NCBI GenBank assembly: GCA_013297985.1
Contig: JAAFIY010000006.1
Coordinates: forward strand, 1-64,000
Origin: Comamonadaceae bacterium
Lineage (GTDB): Bacteria > Pseudomonadota > Gammaproteobacteria > Burkholderiales > Burkholderiaceae_C
Length of the DNA stretch: 64,000 nucleotides
Direction of reading: 5' to 3'
Under the pieces are notes generated by a model. That model was not told the DNA's origin. It saw only the letters and a program-made list of their open reading frames with translations, and did not search any database. Positions 60,592 through 64,000 of this stretch are shown here, one piece after another. A program made the translations under genes and the position numbers. Every line of letters starts with the position of its first letter. The first letter of the stretch is position 1.

Positions 60592-63500
60592 ATGAACGCA
60601 TCCATCCCAGTGCCAGTCGCGGTAGACGCCGATTCTTCGCGTCGCGCCCTGGAGCGATACCAAGCGGTGCTAGACAGTTCAGCGCTGGGCAGTTGGGAGC
60701 GAAACCTCTTGACCGGCGCCGCCGATATCGACCCCGGCTGGATGCGCCGCTTGGGCTATGACCGCGAACAGGTCGACCGCTCCGTGGCGTTTTGGCAGTC
60801 GCTGACGCACCCCGAAGACCGAGCCACCGTGCAGTCAGCCGTGCTGGCGTATTTGCAAGGGGCCTCGCCCTTTTATGAATGCGAATACCGCATGCGCCAC
60901 CACGACGGCCATTGGGTATGGGTGCAAAGTCGGGGCCGGGTGGTTGAGCGAGATGCCCAGGGGCGCCCGGTGCGCTTGTTGGGCACCTTCATGGACATCA
61001 CCGCGCGTCGGGCTGAGCAAGAGGCCTTGGCGCGGCGCAACGCCTTGCTGATGGCGCTGCACCACACCCAACTGGCCTTCCTGGATTGGGACGCTGACCA
61101 GGGGCCCAGCGACAACGACCCCTGCGCTGAGCTATTGCGCAGGCTGGTGGAGCTCACCGGCAGTCAGGGCGGTTTTCTGGCCGAAGTGCAAGACGTCCAC
61201 GAGCACTTTTACACCTTGGTGGCGCGCGCTTTGCAAAACCTCAGTCTGGGCAGTCCGGATGCCCCGATGCGGGTGTGGCAAAACGCCCAGGCTGAAGGCG
61301 CGGCGACGTGTGCCACCACCCTGCAGGCGCTGGTGGATGCGGCGGTGTACAGCGCACAAGCCCAGGGCTTAGACGACAGCACCCCGCTGACGCAAGACGT
61401 GCACGCTGATGTGCCGATGGCCGGTTCCGGCCCGCTACCGGCCGGCGACGGCCTGCGCCGATTGGTGGTGTTGCCGGTATTGAGCGACGGCCGCCAGGTG
61501 GTGGCTGTGGTGGGGCTGGCTGAAGCTGAATCTCCCTACCACCCCGCGCAGTTGGAATTTTTGCAACCCTTGCTGTTGGCGTTTGGCCGAGTAGTCACCG
61601 CGCGGCGCATGCGCGCCGATGCGGACCGGGTGCGCAAAGAACTGGAACGGGCATCCTGGGAACTCACTGTCAAGTCCCATGCCCTGACCGCCACGCTCGA
61701 CAGCGTGGAGCAAGGCATTTACAAGGTCGACCCCGACGGCCGGGTGCGTGTGTTCAACCAACGCTTTCTGGAACTGTTGCGCCTGCCCGCCGAGGTGCTG
61801 GCCGACGCACCCACCCACCAATCGGTGGTGGCTTGGCAGAACGGGCGCGGTGACTTTGGCCCCGACGCGGCCTGGGTGGTCACCGAAGAAGGCCGTCGCT
61901 ATGTCAAGCGCCTAGAGCCCGGCGATCTGCCAGCGGTGTACTGGCGCCGCACGCGAGACGGCCGAACGCTCGAAGTTCGGTCTCGAGTGGGCGATGACGG
62001 CAGTCTCGTGCGCACCTTCTCTGACGTGTCCGACTACCTGCGGGTACAGGCTGAGCTACAAGCCAGCGAGGCGCGTTTTAAGAGCCTCACCTCGCTGTCA
62101 TCCGACTGGTTCTGGGAGCAAGACGAGACGTTTCGCTTTACCCGTGTAGATGGGGCAGGCCCAACCGGTCAGATGCCTTTAGAAGGGGCGATAGGCCGCA
62201 CCCTGGCCGAGCTGGGTGCCCGCAACATGGTGGGTGCCGACTGGGATGCGTTTCATGAGTTGTTGCGCGGCCGCCAAGTGTTTCGCGATCTGGAGATTGA
62301 GCGTGCCCGCCGCGATGGGTCCACCTACTGGGTATCCATCAGCGGTGCGCCGATCCTTGGTGATCTAGGCCAACTGGTGGGCTACCGCGGCGTGGGCCGC
62401 GACATCACCGAACGAAAGCGGGCTGAGCGCCGGGTGGAACGCTTGGCCTTCTTTGATCAACTTACCGGCCTGCCCAATCGGCGCTTGCTCACTGACCGGT
62501 TGCAACGCGCCATGGTCAAGTCAGCCCGCACCCACAGCCAGGGCGCGCTATTGTTCATTGACTTGGACAACTTCAAGGACATCAACGATACGCTGGGCCA
62601 CGACAAGGGTGATCAATTGCTGGAGCAGGTGGCCACCCGGCTGACGGCTGCGGTGCGTGAAAGCGATACCGTGGCCCGCTTTGGGGGCGACGAATTTGTG
62701 GTGATGCTCCATGAGCTAGGCATCAGCGCCCACGACGCCGCCCGCGAAGCCGAGGGCGTGGCACAGAAAATTTTGGCGGCTCTTAACCGCTCGTATTCCT
62801 TGGCGGGTAGCGCCCACTACAGCACACCCAGCATTGGCGTGGCCTTGTTTGAGGGCTACCAGCTCAGCGTGGATGACCTGCTCAAGCGCGCTGACCTGGC
62901 CATGTACCAAGCCAAATCAGCGGGGCGCAACACGGTGCGCTTCTTTGATCCAGACATGCAGTCGGCCGTGGCTGCGCGGCTGTCGCTAGAGGCTGACTTG
63001 CGCGGCTGTACAGAACGCGGCGAACTGCGGCTGGTGTATCAATCGGTGGTAGACGCTGAGGGCGCCACCACGGGTGTGGAGGCTCTGGTGCGCTGGGTAC
63101 ATGGGCAACGTGGCACCGTGTCGCCAGCGGCGTTTGTGCCGGTGGCCGAGCGCACGGGCCAAATCCTGGAAATCGGCCAGTGGGTTTTATTGCAAGCCTG
63201 TGCCCAGTTAAGGCACTGGCAAGCTGACCCGCTGCGCAGCCATTGGACGGTGGCCGTCAACGTGAGTGTGCGTCAGTTGCGCCACCCGAAGTTTGTCCCC
63301 GACGTGCTGGCCGCTCTCGCCCAACAGCAAGCCAACCCCAAGCGGCTGAAGCTTGAACTGACTGAAAGCATGCTGCTGGCTGACGTGGAAGACACGATTG
63401 AGAAGATGGCCCAACTCAAAGCCCATGGGGTGGGTTTCGCCTTGGACGATTTCGGCACGGGCTACTCGTCCCTGAGTTACCTCAAACGCCTGCCGCTGGA

Positions 63501-63744
63501 TCAGGTCAAGATTGACCGCAGTTTTGTCCGCGACATCTTGGTCGATGGCAACGATGCCGCCATTGCACGCACCATCTTGGCTTTGGCCCGCAGCCTGGAC
63601 TTGTCGGTAGTGGCCGAAGGTGTTGAGGAACTCGGCCAATTTCAGTTTTTGCGCGCCAGTGGCTGCATGGCCTTTCAGGGTTATCTGTTTGGCAAGCCCT
63701 GTGACCCTGATGTGCTGCAGTCGCAATGGGTGCATTCACCATGA
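60592..63744 (+). CDS. PAS-GAF-PAS-PAS-GGDEF-EAL c-di-GMP signalling protein
   Basis: 1050 aa, no clear membrane helix. PAS (about 20-145; ECEYRMRHHDGHWVWVQSRGRV), GAF-like (about 165-340), PAS (about 360-470), PAS (about 485-610; RGVGRDITERKRAE), GGDEF (about 615-775) and EAL (about 790-1045). Both catalytic motifs are intact: RFGGDEFVVML (Gly698-Phe702) and GVEALVRW (Glu830), with ELTESML, DDFGTGYSSLSYLKR and KIDRSFV. It could make and break c-di-GMP, with activity chosen by the sensory domains. It is divergent from mutS and its stop overlaps the next gene by 4 bp. Confidence 0.93.
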   Translation: MNASIPVPVAVDADSSRRALERYQAVLDSSALGSWERNLLTGAADIDPGWMRRLGYDREQVDRSVAFWQSLTHPEDRATVQSAVLAYLQGASPFYECEYRMRHHDGHWVWVQSRGRVVERDAQGRPVRLLGTFMDITARRAEQEALARRNALLMALHHTQLAFLDWDADQGPSDNDPCAELLRRLVELTGSQGGFLAEVQDVHEHFYTLVARALQNLSLGSPDAPMRVWQNAQAEGAATCATTLQALVDAAVYSAQAQGLDDSTPLTQDVHADVPMAGSGPLPAGDGLRRLVVLPVLSDGRQVVAVVGLAEAESPYHPAQLEFLQPLLLAFGRVVTARRMRADADRVRKELERASWELTVKSHALTATLDSVEQGIYKVDPDGRVRVFNQRFLELLRLPAEVLADAPTHQSVVAWQNGRGDFGPDAAWVVTEEGRRYVKRLEPGDLPAVYWRRTRDGRTLEVRSRVGDDGSLVRTFSDVSDYLRVQAELQASEARFKSLTSLSSDWFWEQDETFRFTRVDGAGPTGQMPLEGAIGRTLAELGARNMVGADWDAFHELLRGRQVFRDLEIERARRDGSTYWVSISGAPILGDLGQLVGYRGVGRDITERKRAERRVERLAFFDQLTGLPNRRLLTDRLQRAMVKSARTHSQGALLFIDLDNFKDINDTLGHDKGDQLLEQVATRLTAAVRESDTVARFGGDEFVVMLHELGISAHDAAREAEGVAQKILAALNRSYSLAGSAHYSTPSIGVALFEGYQLSVDDLLKRADLAMYQAKSAGRNTVRFFDPDMQSAVAARLSLEADLRGCTERGELRLVYQSVVDAEGATTGVEALVRWVHGQRGTVSPAAFVPVAERTGQILEIGQWVLLQACAQLRHWQADPLRSHWTVAVNVSVRQLRHPKFVPDVLAALAQQQANPKRLKLELTESMLLADVEDTIEKMAQLKAHGVGFALDDFGTGYSSLSYLKRLPLDQVKIDRSFVRDILVDGNDAAIARTILALARSLDLSVVAEGVEELGQFQFLRASGCMAFQGYLFGKPCDPDVLQSQWVHSP

Positions 63745-64000
63745 CAGACGGCAAGGTTTCGCCGCCACTCGACCCGAGCGCTCCAAGCTCCGCCGTAGGG
63801 GCCCAGGAGCCAGCCAACCTGTCGAAAGCGGCTGAGTCGCTTACGGGCTCTACCGGGGCGTTTTTGCAATCGGCCCGACTGCGCTGGGCCGTGATGGTCG
63901 GGGTCTTGATCTGGTCGCTGTTGTGGGGCTGGGCTGCCAGCCAAGTGGCGGTGTGGGTGGAGCGCACGGCCGTTTCTGAGCAAGAGCGTGCCACCGTTGA
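63741..64000 (+). CDS. Membrane protein, N-terminal part (runs off right edge)
   Basis: 86 codons visible. A soluble Pro/Ser/Ala-rich lead of about 50 residues precedes a membrane helix (WAVMVGVLIWSLLWGWAAS, about 51-69), then a periplasmic charged segment WVERTAVSEQERATV. The ATG overlaps the stop of the GGDEF-EAL gene (ATGA), so it is translated with it; a membrane sensor kinase or cyclase is likely but cannot be shown from the fragment. Confidence 0.7.
   Translation, partial: MTDGKVSPPLDPSAPSSAVGAQEPANLSKAAESLTGSTGAFLQSARLRWAVMVGVLIWSLLWGWAASQVAVWVERTAVSEQERATV

Overview
This 64 kb window is a high-GC chromosomal segment of a betaproteobacterium. It most likely belongs to Burkholderiales, family Comamonadaceae (a Rhodoferax/Limnohabitans/Acidovorax-type organism). 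The evidence is gene content and order: Rieske oxygenase-xseB-ispA-dxs, thrB and a DUF2782 gene beside polA, a BPSS1780-type membrane protein, a Bug-family binding protein, TRAP transporters of the TakP/FcbT class and a form II CO-dehydrogenase-like cluster. A family of short GCTAC/GTAGC hairpin repeats, which I associate with this family from memory, is scattered through the window. No rRNA, tRNA, CRISPR array, transposase or prophage gene was recognised.

Layout. 1-4,230: the 5' part of a PhoX-type phosphatase with a Pho box, a TPR protein, a FecR-domain protein, a BPSS1780 membrane protein, homoserine kinase and a DUF2782 protein. 4,254-10,702: DNA polymerase I, a lipoprotein, a ZIP metal transporter, a sulfurtransferase and an EamA exporter. 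10,841-15,595: a Rieske oxygenase divergent from xseB-ispA-dxs (start of isoprenoid synthesis). 15,837-19,692: a TRAP transporter split into two convergent units. 19,854-25,647: an EgtB/SenA-like protein that has lost its iron ligands, an HDOD-EAL signalling pair and an AcoR-like regulator. 25,851-33,072: coxSLM plus the accessory genes coxD, coxE and coxI. 33,192-39,036: AraC regulator with LysE exporter, then an operon of DUF2306, 2TM, hydrolase, LytS-like kinase and LytTR regulator.

39,183-49,936 (minus strand): one tight 11-gene operon with a recognisable promoter. It encodes a PhyH-type dioxygenase, a NitT/TauT ABC transporter, an enolase-superfamily protein, a Gfo/Idh dehydrogenase, a DUF993 aldolase-like protein, a Bug binding protein, an SDR, a beta-hydroxyacid dehydrogenase and a sugar isomerase/epimerase. 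I do not recognise this combination as a described pathway; it looks like uptake and breakdown of an oxidised sugar, cyclitol or related compound.

50,112-64,000: a MacAB-like export system whose adaptor carries two Spy/CpxP-like modules, then uppP. An opposing operon follows: mutS, an Anbu-like proteasome-type protease, an alpha/beta hydrolase and a ParA-like ATPase. The window ends with a large PAS/GAF/GGDEF/EAL protein that overlaps a membrane protein running off the edge.

The features most worth following up are the modified MacA adaptor, the 11-gene operon, and the hairpin repeats. The repeats sit just downstream of stop codons in eight intergenic places and also occur inside macA, mutS and a histidine kinase gene without breaking the reading frame.
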